The notes below the pieces were generated by a model. That model had not been told where the DNA came from. It made no database searches and worked only from the letters and a program-made list of their open reading frames with translations. Below are positions 34,600-46,806 of a stretch of DNA of 64,000 bases, piece by piece. Numbering within the stretch: the stretch's first letter is position 1; every line of letters starts with the position of its first letter. The translations under genes were made by a program, and so were the position numbers. Source of the stretch: Clostridia bacterium (lineage in GTDB: Bacteria > Bacillota > Clostridia > Oscillospirales > Acutalibacteraceae); assembly GCA_017550625.1 (NCBI GenBank), contig JAFZOL010000025.1:62001-126000 (forward strand). Direction: 5' to 3'.

Positions 34600-36198
34600 T
34601 TGGATAACAGGTTTATGCTGCCCCGCGTCGGTACGCCGGAGGAAGTGGGCGTGGACGGCGCCGTGATCGCCGAGTTTCTGGACGCGATCGAGAACGAGCA
34701 TTGGAATATCCATTCCTTCATGGTGCTGCGCCACGGCAAGGTGGCGGCGGAATGCTACCGCGCGCCGTTCACGAAGGAGCGTCCGCACGCGATGTATTCG
34801 GTGTCGAAGACCTTTACGGGCACCGCGATCGGCATCGCCGTGCGCGAGGGGCTTTTGTCGCTCGACGACAAGGTGCGCGACTTTTTCCCGGAGATCGTGG
34901 GCGACGTGAAGGACAAGAAGCTCGACGAAATGACCGTTTACCACCTCATGACGATGAGCGCGGGCAAGGACGTGTCGCTGTTGTCCGACAAGAGCAAGGG
35001 ACACTGGGCCGAGGTGTTTTTCAAGTCCCGCTGGTATAACGAGCCCGGCAAAGAATTCAAATACGTGAGCGAGAACATGTATATCCTGTGCGCGATCATC
35101 CGAAAGGTGACGGGCATGAGCGTGCGCGACTATCTGCAGCCGCGGCTGTTCGAGCCGCTGGGCATGAAGTACCCCGCGTGGGAGACCGACGAAAACGGCA
35201 TCGAGGCCGGCGGCTGGGGGCTCTACGCCACCACCGAGGACGTGGCCAAACTCATGCAGATGTACGCAAACGGCGGCGAGCTGAACGGCGTGCGCATCCT
35301 CGACGAGGACTTTGTAAAAGACGCGACGAGAAAGCACATCGAGACCGCCGAGGCGAACTCCAGCCCCGATTCGTCCGTGGGGTACTGCTACTGCATGTGG
35401 CGCGACCAGGGCGCCGAGGGCTACCGCGCGGACGGCATGTTTTCGCAGTTCGGCATCGTGTTTGAGGAATACGACGCGGTGCTGAGCCTGACCGGCGGCA
35501 TCCCGATGGAGGGCAACACGAAGGAGTTTTTGTGGAAGTTCTTCCCGCGTGCGTTCAGGGACGACCTGAAGCCCGATCCCGACGCCGCCGTGCTGCGCGA
35601 CCGCCTGCTGCACGCGACGCTGGAGTCGCCGCACGAGCCCTCCACCTCTCCCCTCGCCGCCGACATCGAGGGCAGGACGATCCACTTCCGCAAAAAGATA
35701 TTCCTGAACCTGATCGGGTTCCCGATGAGCATGCTGCCCCTCGCCGTGACCTATATGGCGTCGGACAAGGCCGGCAACATCGACGATGTGATATTCCGCT
35801 TCAAGGAGGACGCCCTGACGCTTTCGTGGCGCGAGGGCGACGAGAGCAACACCATCCGCGCGGGGCTCGACGGCAGATACTGCTACGGCGAGATGACGCT
35901 CGGCAAAGTGACGTATAAGGTGTGCTGCACCGCGAAATGGCTCGCGAACGACGCCCTCTACGTCAGCGTGCGCCCGATCGAGACGATCGGCAAGCGCATG
36001 CTCGAATTCCGCTTCCGCGCCGATAGAGTCACGATGCTGCCCTCGTCCTCGCCCACGATCCTTGAGATCGGCGAGTTCCTCGAACACGGCTTCAAGGATA
36101 TGTGCGGGATCAAGCTCGTACAGAAGGCCCTGCATGTGGTGATCGGCCTGCTGCCGGGCATCGTGGAGCCGAAGCATAAGGGAAAGTTCGTGAACTGA
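34600..36198 (+). CDS. Serine hydrolase, beta-lactamase class C-like
   Basis: 532 residues from a TTG start at 34600, with GGGAGGG (34587-34593) upstream. The penicillin-binding/class C beta-lactamase fold occupies about residues 1-330. The nucleophile is in MYSVSKTFTG (SxxK), and the YVSEN tyrosine and MWRDQ region occupy the second and third motif positions. The C-terminal 200 residues form an additional beta-rich domain like those in esterase/D-aminopeptidase relatives. No signal peptide is seen, so a cytoplasmic esterase or peptidase is more likely than a cell-wall enzyme. I found no convincing promoter. A terminator follows. Confidence 0.85.
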   Translation: MDNRFMLPRVGTPEEVGVDGAVIAEFLDAIENEHWNIHSFMVLRHGKVAAECYRAPFTKERPHAMYSVSKTFTGTAIGIAVREGLLSLDDKVRDFFPEIVGDVKDKKLDEMTVYHLMTMSAGKDVSLLSDKSKGHWAEVFFKSRWYNEPGKEFKYVSENMYILCAIIRKVTGMSVRDYLQPRLFEPLGMKYPAWETDENGIEAGGWGLYATTEDVAKLMQMYANGGELNGVRILDEDFVKDATRKHIETAEANSSPDSSVGYCYCMWRDQGAEGYRADGMFSQFGIVFEEYDAVLSLTGGIPMEGNTKEFLWKFFPRAFRDDLKPDPDAAVLRDRLLHATLESPHEPSTSPLAADIEGRTIHFRKKIFLNLIGFPMSMLPLAVTYMASDKAGNIDDVIFRFKEDALTLSWREGDESNTIRAGLDGRYCYGEMTLGKVTYKVCCTAKWLANDALYVSVRPIETIGKRMLEFRFRADRVTMLPSSSPTILEIGEFLEHGFKDMCGIKLVQKALHVVIGLLPGIVEPKHKGKFVN

Positions 36199-36212
36199 AT
36201 ACTCGATGAAAA

Positions 36213-36240
36213 AAAGCGTCTCGGGCGAGACGCTTTTTTT
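36213..36240. terminator. Bidirectional terminator between serine hydrolase and GNAT genes
   Basis: AAAGCGTCTCG-GG-CGAGACGCTTT (36213-36236), extended by T-run on one side and A-run on the other. Confidence 0.92.
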
Positions 36241-36770
36241 AGTTTGCTTCGAGATAGAAGTGGATGTTGGCCCTGCCCTCCTGCGCGGTGTGCGCGTAAA
36301 CGCGGTTGTCGAAGCCGCCGATCAGAAAGCCGCAGGAGATATAGAAGCGGCAGGCGGCGAGATTGTCGTCCTGCGCGACCGCCCACACGCCGCGGTAACC
36401 GCGCTCTTTGGCGAGGGCGAGGGCTTTTTCGACCATCGCGCGCCCCGCGCCGCGCCCGCGGCAGGCGGAGAGGACCTTGATATCCTCGATATAGAGGTAT
36501 TTGAAATAGTCGCGTTTGAGCACGGTGAGGCCGACGCAGGCGTCGCCGTCGTAGGCGCCGACAAAGAGACGGTCGGAAGAAAGGACGTCGAAATCGTAAT
36601 GCTCGTCCGGGTAGAGCTCGGTACGGACGTTCTCCGGCGTGAAGAGCTCCTCGCGGCAGGTCCATACGCCGTTTTCGAGCGAAGGCACGAGGCGGCCGAA
36701 CAGGCGGATCTCTTCGTTCGGGAGCGAAAGGTCGGCGGCGTGTTCACGCCCGATCGGGCGGACGAGCAAA

Positions 36771-36778
<8 letters not shown>
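36239..36778 (-). CDS. GNAT family N-acetyltransferase
   Basis: 179 residues from the ATG at 36778, which follows GGAGGGC inside the 3' end of uvrA; the genes overlap by 8 bp. The acetyl-CoA-binding motif is [23 protein letters not shown] (R/Q-x-x-G-x-G/A, pyrophosphate loop), and the C-terminal [17 protein letters not shown] is a standard GNAT ending. The pattern resembles the streptothricin acetyltransferase (SatA) group of Firmicutes, but the substrate is not established. It is co-transcribed at the end of the uvrB-uvrA operon, so SOS-linked expression is possible. Confidence 0.87.
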
Positions 36779-39632
<2,854 letters not shown>

Positions 39633-39633
39633 A

Positions 39634-41595
39634 TCAGTTCCCGTCCTGCAGTTTTCTGATCTTGTCGCGGATATAAGCGGCGTTTTCGAAGTCGAGGAGC
39701 TTCGCGGCCGCCTTCATTTCTTTCGTCAAGCGGGCGATCAGGTCTTCTTTTTCTTTTCTTGTCAGTTTCCTGCCGTCGACCTTCGCGGCCTTGTGCGTGC
39801 CGGAGATCTCGAGGATCTCGCGGATGTCCTTCACGATGGTCTCGGGCACGATGCCGTTCGCCTCATTATATGCCTGCTGCTTGGCGCGGCGGCGGTAGGT
39901 CTCGCGGATCGCGCGCTCCATCGAGGGCGTGACGGTGTCGGCGTACATGATGACCTTGCCCTCGGCGTTGCGCGCGGCGCGGCCGACGGTCTGGATGAGC
40001 GACGTTTCGCTGCGCAAAAAGCCCTCTTTGTCCGCGTCGAGGATCACGACGAGCGAGACCTCGGGGATGTCGAGGCCCTCGCGCAGCAGGTTGATGCCGA
40101 CGAGCACGTCGAACTCGCCGAGCCTCAGATCGCGGATGATCTCCATGCGCTCGATGGTGTCGACGTCGTGGTGCATGTAGCGGACCTTGACGCCGAAGTC
40201 GCGCAGGTAATCGGTAAGGTTCTCGGCCATGTTCTTCGTGAGCGTGGTGACGAGCACGCGCTGCTTTTTGTCGGTGCGGATGCGGATCTCGCTGATGAGG
40301 TCGTCGATCTGCCCCTCGACGGGACGGACCTCGATCTCGGGGTCGAGAAGTCCCGTGGGCCGGATGACCTGCTCGGTGACGTTCTGCGCGTGGTCGTACT
40401 CGAAGGGCCCGGGCGTTGCCGAGACGAAGATCTTCTGGTGCGTGCGGGCGTAGAACTCGTCGAACGTGAGGGGGCGGTTGTCGAAGGCGGACGGCAGGCG
40501 GAAGCCGAACTCCACGAGCGATTCCTTGCGCGAGCGGTCGCCGCCGAACATGCCGCGCACCTGCGGCAGCGTGACGTGCGATTCGTCCACGAACAGCAGA
40601 TAGTCGTCCGGGAAGAAGTCGAGCAGGGTGAAGGGGGCGCTGCCGGGCAGGCGGTCGGACATCACGCGCGAATAGTTTTCGATGCCCTTGCAGAAGCCCG
40701 TTTCGCGCAGCATCTCCATGTCGTATTCGGTGCGCTGGCGGATGCGCTGGGCTTCGATGAGCTTGCCCTGCGAAATAAAGAGCTTTTCCTGCTCTTCCAT
40801 CTCCGCCAAAATCTCGGCGATGGCGCGCTCCATCCGCTCGGGCGAGACGACGTAGTGCGAGGCGGGATAGATCGCCACGTGCGACACGGTGTTTTTGACG
40901 TCGCCGGTGGTGGGGTTGAACTCGCAGATGCGGTCGACCTCGTCGCCGAAAAACTCGACGCGGATCGCGGTGTCGCCCGAATAGACCGGGAAGATATCGA
41001 CCACGTCGCCCTTGACGCGGAACTTGTTGCGCGAGAAATCGAGGTCGTTGCGCTCATACTGGATCTCCACGAGGCGGCGGATGAGCCAGTCGCGCTCCAT
41101 TTCGGCGCCCTGACGGACCGAGATGACCATTTTGCGGTAGTCGATGGGGCTGCCGAGGGAGTAGATGCACGACACCGACGCCACGATGATCACGTCGCGC
41201 CGCTCGGAAAGCGAGCTCGTGGCAGAGTGCCTCAAACGGTCGATCTCGTCGTTGATCGACGAATCCTTTTCGATATAGGTGTCGGTGGAGGCGATATACG
41301 CCTCGGGCTGGTAGTAATCGTAGTAAGAGACGAAATACTCCACCGCGTTGTGCGGGAAGAACTCGCGGAACTCGCTGCACAGCTGCGCCGCGAGCGTTTT
41401 GTTGTGCGCGAGCACGAGCGTGGGACGGTTCGCCGCCGCGATGACGTTTGCCATCGTGAACGTCTTGCCGGAGCCCGTGGCGCCGAGCAGCACCTGCTCG
41501 GTACACCCGCGGGCGAGGCCGTCGACGAGCGAAGCGATCGCCTCGGGCTGGTCGCCCGTGGGCTTGAATTTCGATACGAGTTCAAAGCGGTCCAT
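39634..41595 (-). CDS. uvrB: Excinuclease ABC subunit B
   Basis: 653-residue UvrB, the helicase-like subunit that verifies damage and recruits UvrC. Walker A is [15 protein letters not shown]. The beta-hairpin region ([21 protein letters not shown]), DESHV and helicase motif [12 protein letters not shown] are all present. The C-terminal UVR domain (about 615-653, [22 protein letters not shown]) contacts UvrC. Length is normal. It is first in the uvrB-uvrA-GNAT operon behind a consensus promoter with an SOS box. Confidence 0.97.
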   Translation of the reverse strand: MDRFELVSKFKPTGDQPEAIASLVDGLARGCTEQVLLGATGSGKTFTMANVIAAANRPTLVLAHNKTLAAQLCSEFREFFPHNAVEYFVSYYDYYQPEAYIASTDTYIEKDSSINDEIDRLRHSATSSLSERRDVIIVASVSCIYSLGSPIDYRKMVISVRQGAEMERDWLIRRLVEIQYERNDLDFSRNKFRVKGDVVDIFPVYSGDTAIRVEFFGDEVDRICEFNPTTGDVKNTVSHVAIYPASHYVVSPERMERAIAEILAEMEEQEKLFISQGKLIEAQRIRQRTEYDMEMLRETGFCKGIENYSRVMSDRLPGSAPFTLLDFFPDDYLLFVDESHVTLPQVRGMFGGDRSRKESLVEFGFRLPSAFDNRPLTFDEFYARTHQKIFVSATPGPFEYDHAQNVTEQVIRPTGLLDPEIEVRPVEGQIDDLISEIRIRTDKKQRVLVTTLTKNMAENLTDYLRDFGVKVRYMHHDVDTIERMEIIRDLRLGEFDVLVGINLLREGLDIPEVSLVVILDADKEGFLRSETSLIQTVGRAARNAEGKVIMYADTVTPSMERAIRETYRRRAKQQAYNEANGIVPETIVKDIREILEISGTHKAAKVDGRKLTRKEKEDLIARLTKEMKAAAKLLDFENAAYIRDKIRKLQDGN

Positions 41596-41614
41596 ACTGC
41601 CCCCGAATTGAAGT

Positions 41615-41626
41615 GAACATTTGTTC
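41615..41626 (-). promoter_or_regulatory. LexA/DinR SOS box upstream of uvrB
   Basis: Exact palindrome GAAC-ATTT-GTTC, matching the Gram-positive LexA consensus GAACN4GTTC. It sits directly downstream of the -10, at the expected transcription start, so LexA binding would block transcription until DNA damage. Confidence 0.9.
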
Positions 41627-41627
41627 T

Positions 41628-41657
41628 ATTATATCATAGATATGCCGTTTTTGTCAA
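41628..41657 (-). promoter_or_regulatory. Promoter of the uvrBA operon
   Basis: Minus strand: perfect -35 TTGACA (41652-41657), 18-bp spacer, perfect -10 TATAAT (41628-41633). The SOS box is immediately downstream. Confidence 0.9.
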
Positions 41658-41708
41658 GCGGAATATCACGGAAAAGCGCGCTGAAACGGCTGGTTTCAAT
41701 TGATCGTC

Positions 41709-41738
41709 AAAAACACAACCGCCCCGTTCGGGGCGGTT
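41709..41738 (-). terminator. Terminator of the large zinc-ribbon protein gene
   Basis: AACCGCCCC-GTTC-GGGGCGGTT (41717-41738) followed on the minus strand by TGTGTTTTTG. Confidence 0.85.
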
Positions 41739-41761
41739 ATTTGTTATGGATGGGGGCGGCG

Positions 41762-44047
41762 TTATTCGTCGGCGCCCGTGAGGTCCCAGACCGATTCGAC
41801 GGTGCCATAGTCGTTGTCGATCTGTTGGATCACGACGTGCAGCTTCTTCACGCCGTTCTCCTGATAGAACGTGAAGGAGCCGTATTCGGTGAACCAGCTC
41901 GGCTCGTCCGCGACGTCGTCCCAGTTGTCGGAGTAATGATAAGCGCCGTCCGTGCTGTCGAGGATCAGGACCTGCTCGTCGTAGTAGTCGCCGTAGCCGG
42001 ACGCCCACACGAGCTGGCCGTTATCGTTGACCTTGATGTTGAAGCTCATGCTGCAGTCTTCGGTCTCCCATTTGTCGTCGCCCATGTTGTCCCGCTTGGT
42101 ACCGGTGCACCTGTAGTAGCCGGTGACCTTGTCGTAGGCCGTTTCGGAACCCGAGGAGGACGACGAGGAGCCCGGTTCGCCGGAGCTGGCAGGTGTTTCG
42201 ATGGGGGCTTCGGACGGCGGCTCGCATTCGGTGAGTTCGAGCATGAAGCCCTCGACCATGCCGATGAGCTCGTCAAGGTCGATTGTCCCGCTGCCGGGGG
42301 CGATGGCCGCGCGCTCGGTGAGGAGCTGCTCCACAAGCTCCGCCGGGATCGGGTCGGCGGGGTCCGTTTCGAGGGGCTTTTCGGGCTCTTTGCCGGTGGT
42401 GTAAAGGCCCACGGCGGATTCGATCAGGCTTCTGCTGTCGGACGGGAGGTTGAACTCATCCAGCAGCTTGCTCACGGCCTCCATCTTCTTTTCGTCGTCG
42501 CCCATGATCGTGTCGGCGATCTTCACGAGAAGGCCGTCCTCCTGCGTGTGGGTGGTAATGGAAACGAGGGTCTTCATCGCGGTATCCGCCAGTTCGCCCT
42601 GCGGGCCGGGCAGCTTGTCGAGGTTGCCGAGGGCGAAGGTGAGCAGGCCGTAAACGTCGCTGCCCTCGTAGCCGCCGTTCGACGAGAGCGACGTGAGATA
42701 CTTCGACAGGTTGTTCACGTCCGCCTTTTCGATCAGGTTCTTGATGTTGTAGCCCACGCCCGCGACGCCGGTCACGAGGTTCACGGTCTGCATGAATTTG
42801 CTGTCCGCGATCGCGTCGGCCGCCTCGGAGACCTGGTTCTGGTCGGTGCCGTAAACGTACATCGCGCCGGTGGAGACCACGTCGAGGCCCGTGTTCACCG
42901 CCGAGACGACCACGCCGGTACCGGTCACGAGCATCTCGCCCGCCGCCATCGTTGCCACCGCGCCGGTCGCCAGCGGCATCGCCGTGACCACGAGGCCGGC
43001 GACAGCGCCCGCCGTTTTGAGCGTTTTCGCGACCTTGACGCAGGTGTCGGCCTGATCGGCGATCTTGTCGTAGCCGCGCTTTTCGAGCTCCGCCTGCGCC
43101 ATCTGGAGCTGGATCATGGCGTGCTTGGCGTCGGTGTTGAGAAGCGTGGCGACAGCCTTGATCTTCTGGCCGTTTTTCGCCTTGTCGAACGCCGCCACGA
43201 TATCCTCGGCACGGATCTCGGATTCGGAAGGATCGTCGGCGAAGGCGGTGATCATCAGCGGGTCGTTGTTCTTCACCGCGCCCGCCTTCTGCGTCACCTT
43301 ATAGGTCGGCTTGGTGCGCGCGTCGTCGCATTCCATCCACAGATCGACGACCCTTGAAAGGAATTCGGTCGCCTTGTCGGCGTTTTCGAAGGCGGCGACC
43401 GTGTCGGAGACGAGCTGCACGAACTTTTCGCCGTCGAGCTCGTTGAGATCGTATTCGCTGAGCTTTTCGAGATAAAGCCGCGCCTCGATGTAATATTCGA
43501 CCGCGAGCTCCCCTACCAAGCCCGTGAGCGACTCGGGGCCGGTGGGGTTCGGGATGAACACCTCGACGCGGTTGATCAGCGTTTCGTTTTTGCCGCCTTT
43601 GTTCAGGAAGAAACCCGGTTTTACGAAGCCCAGTACGAGGACGACGACCAGCACGAGGGCGACCGCGATGATGATCGGGGCCTTATATTTACGTTTTTTC
43701 GGTTCGGGGCGCACCGTGGCGGGGACGTAGCCCTGCGGGGGCTGCGGGACGGAGACCCGGTTCACAGTCTGCCGGGGCACGGCCTGCCGCGCCTGCGGCG
43801 GGACCTGCTGCGGGGCGTACGGCTGATGGGGAGCCTGCTGCGGCTGAGGCGCGGCCGGAGGAACAGGCTGAGAAACAGACTGTTGCGGCTGAGGCGCATA
43901 AGCTTGGGGCGCAGGCTGTTGGGACTGAGCGGGCGCTTGCTGCGCGGGCTGCTGTGCCGGGAGCTGCGGCGCGGCCTGTCCGCATTGCGGGCAGAATCTC
44001 GCGTCGTCCTCCATCGGGGTCCCGCAATTCGTGCAAAACTTCGACAT
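41762..44047 (-). CDS. Large zinc-ribbon, Gln/Pro-rich, membrane-anchored protein
   Basis: 761 residues. The zinc ribbon has cysteines at 5, 8, 19 and 22. A Gln/Pro/Ala-rich linker (about 25-110) and one transmembrane helix (about 122-145) follow, then a roughly 600-residue outer part. This has a helical region (about 155-340) and a Gly/Ala/Val-rich hydrophobic stretch (around TAGAVAGLVVTAMPLATGAVATM, about 345-400) that could insert in or associate with the membrane. A Ser-rich spacer (SGEPGSSSSSSGSE) precedes a C-terminal beta domain (about 650-761). No known domain is recognised beyond the ribbon. It shares N-terminal design with the proteins at 9063, 30404 and 31839. Confidence 0.8.
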   Translation of the reverse strand: MSKFCTNCGTPMEDDARFCPQCGQAAPQLPAQQPAQQAPAQSQQPAPQAYAPQPQQSVSQPVPPAAPQPQQAPHQPYAPQQVPPQARQAVPRQTVNRVSVPQPPQGYVPATVRPEPKKRKYKAPIIIAVALVLVVVLVLGFVKPGFFLNKGGKNETLINRVEVFIPNPTGPESLTGLVGELAVEYYIEARLYLEKLSEYDLNELDGEKFVQLVSDTVAAFENADKATEFLSRVVDLWMECDDARTKPTYKVTQKAGAVKNNDPLMITAFADDPSESEIRAEDIVAAFDKAKNGQKIKAVATLLNTDAKHAMIQLQMAQAELEKRGYDKIADQADTCVKVAKTLKTAGAVAGLVVTAMPLATGAVATMAAGEMLVTGTGVVVSAVNTGLDVVSTGAMYVYGTDQNQVSEAADAIADSKFMQTVNLVTGVAGVGYNIKNLIEKADVNNLSKYLTSLSSNGGYEGSDVYGLLTFALGNLDKLPGPQGELADTAMKTLVSITTHTQEDGLLVKIADTIMGDDEKKMEAVSKLLDEFNLPSDSRSLIESAVGLYTTGKEPEKPLETDPADPIPAELVEQLLTERAAIAPGSGTIDLDELIGMVEGFMLELTECEPPSEAPIETPASSGEPGSSSSSSGSETAYDKVTGYYRCTGTKRDNMGDDKWETEDCSMSFNIKVNDNGQLVWASGYGDYYDEQVLILDSTDGAYHYSDNWDDVADEPSWFTEYGSFTFYQENGVKKLHVVIQQIDNDYGTVESVWDLTGADE

Positions 44048-44113
44048 ACGATCCTTCCTTTCCCTTTCCGCCCGGCAGCCGTTTTCACGGCGGCGGAATA
44101 ACTATACGATTTT

Positions 44114-44142
44114 ATTTAATCATATTTTTACGGGAAAGTCAA
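44114..44142 (-). promoter_or_regulatory. Promoter of the large zinc-ribbon protein gene
   Basis: Minus strand: -35 TTGACT (44137-44142), 17-bp spacer, -10 TTAAAT (44114-44119). It shares its -10 and following AAATA with the promoter of the zinc-ribbon gene at 9063. Confidence 0.75.
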
Positions 44143-44274
44143 GGGCACGCCTCCCCTATTGACGAACGTACAAAAACCGCCCCGCGCGCGGCGTTCGGCA
44201 GAATTCCCGCACCCGTTATTACGGGTCGCGGCGAAGGCCCGTTTGTCCGATGATCCGGGATAAAGGATCCCGAA

Positions 44275-44303
44275 TTGCATTTTTTCAAAAACAGGCGTAA
44301 AAT
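44275..44303 (+). promoter_or_regulatory. Promoter of the ECF sigma operon
   Basis: -35 TTGCAT (44275-44280), 17-bp spacer, -10 TAAAAT (44298-44303). This is a vegetative-type promoter; I see no obvious ECF-type AAC/CGTC pair. Confidence 0.65.
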
Positions 44304-44369
44304 ACGGAAGGAAAAACTGATATATGGGATGAAGGCCTTCAACGAATCGAAACGAAAAGGAGACGATCT

Positions 44370-44927
44370 ATGGACGACGAAGCGATTCTTGATCTGTTAT
44401 CCAGCGACCAAAACCGGGGACTCTGCGCACTGAACGCAAAGTACGGGCAGCTTTGCCATACCTTGGCTGTGCGTATCCTCCATAACGATCAGGACGCAGA
44501 GGAATGCGTCAACGATACGCTGCTCGCAGTCGCGGAAAGGATCCCGCCGGGCAGACCGGCGTACTTGCAGGCCTATGTCTGCCGGATCGTTAAAAATCTG
44601 GCGCTGAATCGTCTTGCCTACCGGGACGCGGAAAAACGCAGCGAAAGAGGAACCGTTCCGCTCTCGGATCTGGAAGAGAGATTAAGCGAAACGGCAAAGC
44701 CGGAAACGGGCGAAACGCAGGAGCTCAAAAGGGCGATCAACGCTTTTTTGCGCGCGCAGTCAGAGATCAACCGAAAGCTCTTTATCCGTCGTTACTGGTA
44801 CGAGGAGCCCGTAACCGAAACGGCGAAAGCCTTTGGGATGAACCCGAATCAGGTTTCCGCAAGGCTCTTCCGGACAAAAGAAAAACTGCGAAAATACTTG
44901 AAGAAAGAAGGTCTGATCCATGAATAA
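44370..44927 (+). CDS. ECF-type RNA polymerase sigma factor
   Basis: 185 residues. Sigma region 2 (about 20-80, LAVRILHNDQDAEECVNDTLLAVAE and the AYVCRIVKNLALNR -10-recognition helix) and region 4 (about 120-180, FIRRYWYEEPVTETAKAFGMNPNQVSARLFRTKEKLRKYL) are both present. This is the compact ECF layout without region 3. The downstream gene overlaps it by 8 bp and encodes a single-span membrane protein, probably its anti-sigma factor. The signal and regulon are unknown. AAAAGGAGAC precedes the ATG. Confidence 0.9.
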   Translation: MDDEAILDLLSSDQNRGLCALNAKYGQLCHTLAVRILHNDQDAEECVNDTLLAVAERIPPGRPAYLQAYVCRIVKNLALNRLAYRDAEKRSERGTVPLSDLEERLSETAKPETGETQELKRAINAFLRAQSEINRKLFIRRYWYEEPVTETAKAFGMNPNQVSARLFRTKEKLRKYLKKEGLIHE

Positions 44928-45723
44928 CAACGAATTCCGACAGGCGGTCGATCTGATCGACGACAGCCTCCTTGCGGATATCTCCCCCACCTCAAAAAGA
45001 CGGGCTTCCGGGCTGCTCCTGAAGATGATCCCTGCGGCGGCGATCCTTTTTTTCGCGCTGAGTATCGCGGGCTTTGCGACGGGCGTCATCCCGCTTCCCC
45101 CGTATCTCTCAAAGCTGATCGGGATCGACGGCGGGGAGAAATACACGATCCTCGGCGAGACCCAGACCGCGAACGGCTATTCTGTGACTTTTGAAGGAAT
45201 CGTCAAAGGAGAAGACGGCTCCGGCACGCCGTTCCGGTATAATCAAGGGACGGAGGAAGCCTTCGAGATTCAGCCGGAGGACAGTCTGACGGCCGTGTTT
45301 ACCATTTCCAGAACGGACGGAAAGTCGATGGAGGACGGAGAGCTCGCCGACTTTGACGCGCTGCTGCTCGTCGATGGCTATGTTTCCCGGACGTTCTATC
45401 CGCAGCTTCCCTTTGGGGGCGAGCTGACGCAGGACGGAACGCTCCATCTTGCGGTGCTGATCAACCCCTACGAGCTCCTTGCGGACAGAGGACTGCATAT
45501 CGCGCTCGTAAAAAGACCCGTATATATCGACACCGTGCTCCGCGCGGACAGGGAAACGGGAGAATTCTATTTCGTTGAGGACTATGACGGGATCCGGGCA
45601 ATTTTCGAAATCCCGCTGGACATTTCTTATGCGGACGCTGAAAAGGGTGAAAAGCTGCTGAAAGCCACAGCATGGGCCCTTGAGCCGCTCGAAAGCGCCC
45701 CGGAAGACTGGTTCGAGCATTGA
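44920..45723 (+). CDS. Single-span membrane protein, probable anti-sigma factor
   Basis: 267 residues with a cytoplasmic N-terminus (about 1-35, acidic DLIDDSLLADISP), one transmembrane helix (about 36-55) and a 210-residue extracytoplasmic beta-rich domain (YTILGETQTANGYSVTFEGIV onward) resembling DUF4179-type sensors. Overlap with the ECF sigma gene and this topology suggest that the N-terminus holds the sigma factor and the outer domain senses an envelope signal; this is inference. The N-terminus lacks the HxxxCxxC motif of ZAS-type anti-sigma factors. Confidence 0.75.
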   Translation: MNNNEFRQAVDLIDDSLLADISPTSKRRASGLLLKMIPAAAILFFALSIAGFATGVIPLPPYLSKLIGIDGGEKYTILGETQTANGYSVTFEGIVKGEDGSGTPFRYNQGTEEAFEIQPEDSLTAVFTISRTDGKSMEDGELADFDALLLVDGYVSRTFYPQLPFGGELTQDGTLHLAVLINPYELLADRGLHIALVKRPVYIDTVLRADRETGEFYFVEDYDGIRAIFEIPLDISYADAEKGEKLLKATAWALEPLESAPEDWFEH

Positions 45724-45759
45724 TTCGTCCCATGGTCCCATGCCATAAAACCTCGAAAG

Positions 45760-45790
45760 CCTCCGACGGTTTTTCTTCGGAGGTTTTTTT
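45760..45790 (+). terminator. Terminator of the ECF sigma/anti-sigma operon
   Basis: CCTCCGA (45760-45766) pairs with TCGGAGG (45777-45783), followed by seven T residues. An upstream AACCTCGAA offers an alternative left arm. Confidence 0.85.
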
Positions 45791-45811
45791 CTTTGATGAA
45801 CGGTTTTTTTC

Positions 45812-45840
45812 TTGACTGTCGTATTCTCAGTATCTATAAT
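45812..45840 (+). promoter_or_regulatory. Promoter of the DMT transporter
   Basis: -35 TTGACT (45812-45817), 17-bp spacer, -10 TATAAT (45835-45840). Confidence 0.88.
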
Positions 45841-45870
45841 TAAGGAAAGAGTTTTTGAACGGAGTTTTTT

Positions 45871-46806
45871 ATGAGACATACGCAACCGAAAGGCGTTCTG
45901 TTTTTGCTGCTCGCCGCGTTTTTATGGGGCTCGTCGTTCGTGGCGATGAGTATCGGCACCGAGAGCCTGCGCGCCTTTTCGTTTTCGACCCTGCGCTGCC
46001 TGTTCGCGCTCATCTTCCTCGTGCCCGCCGTGGCGGTGCAGGATGTGAGAAACAGAAAGCGCATGAGCGAGGGCGAGCGCGCGGCATACGTGGGCGCGAA
46101 GCATAACGCCCTGCTGTTCGGCGTGCCGCTCGGCGTGTGCATCTTCGCCGGGACGAACCTGCAGCAGATCGCGCTGTCGTACACCTCGCCCGGCAAGGTG
46201 GCCTTTATCACCGCGCTTTATATGGTGTTCGTGCCCCTCGTGATGCTGTTTTTCGGCAAAAAAAGCCGCGCCCTGTTGTGGGGCGCGGTGATCCTGGGCG
46301 CGGTGGGTCTGTATCTATTGAGCATCGGGGACGAGGGCTTTACTGCCGTGAACATCGGGGACGTGTTGTCTCTCTTCGCGGCGCTGGCGTTCACCGCGCA
46401 GATCGTGCTGGTCGACCGCTTCGCCCCGAAAACGGACGCCCTTGCCCTGTGCGCCGTGCAGTTCGCCGTGGCGGGCGTGCTGGCGGCCGCGCTGATGCTG
46501 GTATTCGAGTCGCCGAACGACGGCGACTTCGTCCGCGCCCTGCTGCCCGCAGCTTACGTGGGCGTGCTGGCGTCGGGCGTGGCCTATACCCTGCAGATCG
46601 TGGGGCAGGCGCGCACGGACCCGACGCTCGCCACGCTCGCGATGTGCGCCGAAAGCGTGTTCGCCGTGCTTTGCGCGATGGTGCTGCTCAGACAGATCCC
46701 CACTGCCCGCGAGGCGGCAGGGATCGTGCTGATGCTTGTTGCGATCGTGGGCGCGCAGTTCGCGACGAAGGACAAGGTCAGTCCCGATCCGAAACGAAAC
46801 CCATGA
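45871..46806 (+). CDS. DMT family (EamA) transporter
   Basis: 311-residue drug/metabolite transporter with ten predicted helices in two EamA repeats. The first repeat opens LLLAAFLWGSSFVAM and the second repeat DVLSLFAALAFTAQIV, both typical. The C-terminal helix ends in a short basic tail. Members export amino acids, nucleobases or related metabolites; the substrate cannot be assigned. It converges on the M23 peptidase gene, overlapping its 3' end by 29 bp, with no terminator between. Confidence 0.9.
   Translation: MRHTQPKGVLFLLLAAFLWGSSFVAMSIGTESLRAFSFSTLRCLFALIFLVPAVAVQDVRNRKRMSEGERAAYVGAKHNALLFGVPLGVCIFAGTNLQQIALSYTSPGKVAFITALYMVFVPLVMLFFGKKSRALLWGAVILGAVGLYLLSIGDEGFTAVNIGDVLSLFAALAFTAQIVLVDRFAPKTDALALCAVQFAVAGVLAAALMLVFESPNDGDFVRALLPAAYVGVLASGVAYTLQIVGQARTDPTLATLAMCAESVFAVLCAMVLLRQIPTAREAAGIVLMLVAIVGAQFATKDKVSPDPKRNP

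Larger units (their letters stand above)
44048..44369. other. Intergenic region between divergent genes, no CDS seen
   Basis: 322 bp holding the promoters of the two divergent genes, a small hairpin ACCCGT-TATT-ACGGGT (44213-44228) and a GATCC/GGATC inverted repeat (44252-44269). I find no convincing small gene or known RNA in it. Confidence 0.6.

Noticed and set aside
44213..44269. Hairpins upstream of the ECF gene as a structured RNA
   Set aside because: Short stems, no conserved motif; described only as intergenic content.
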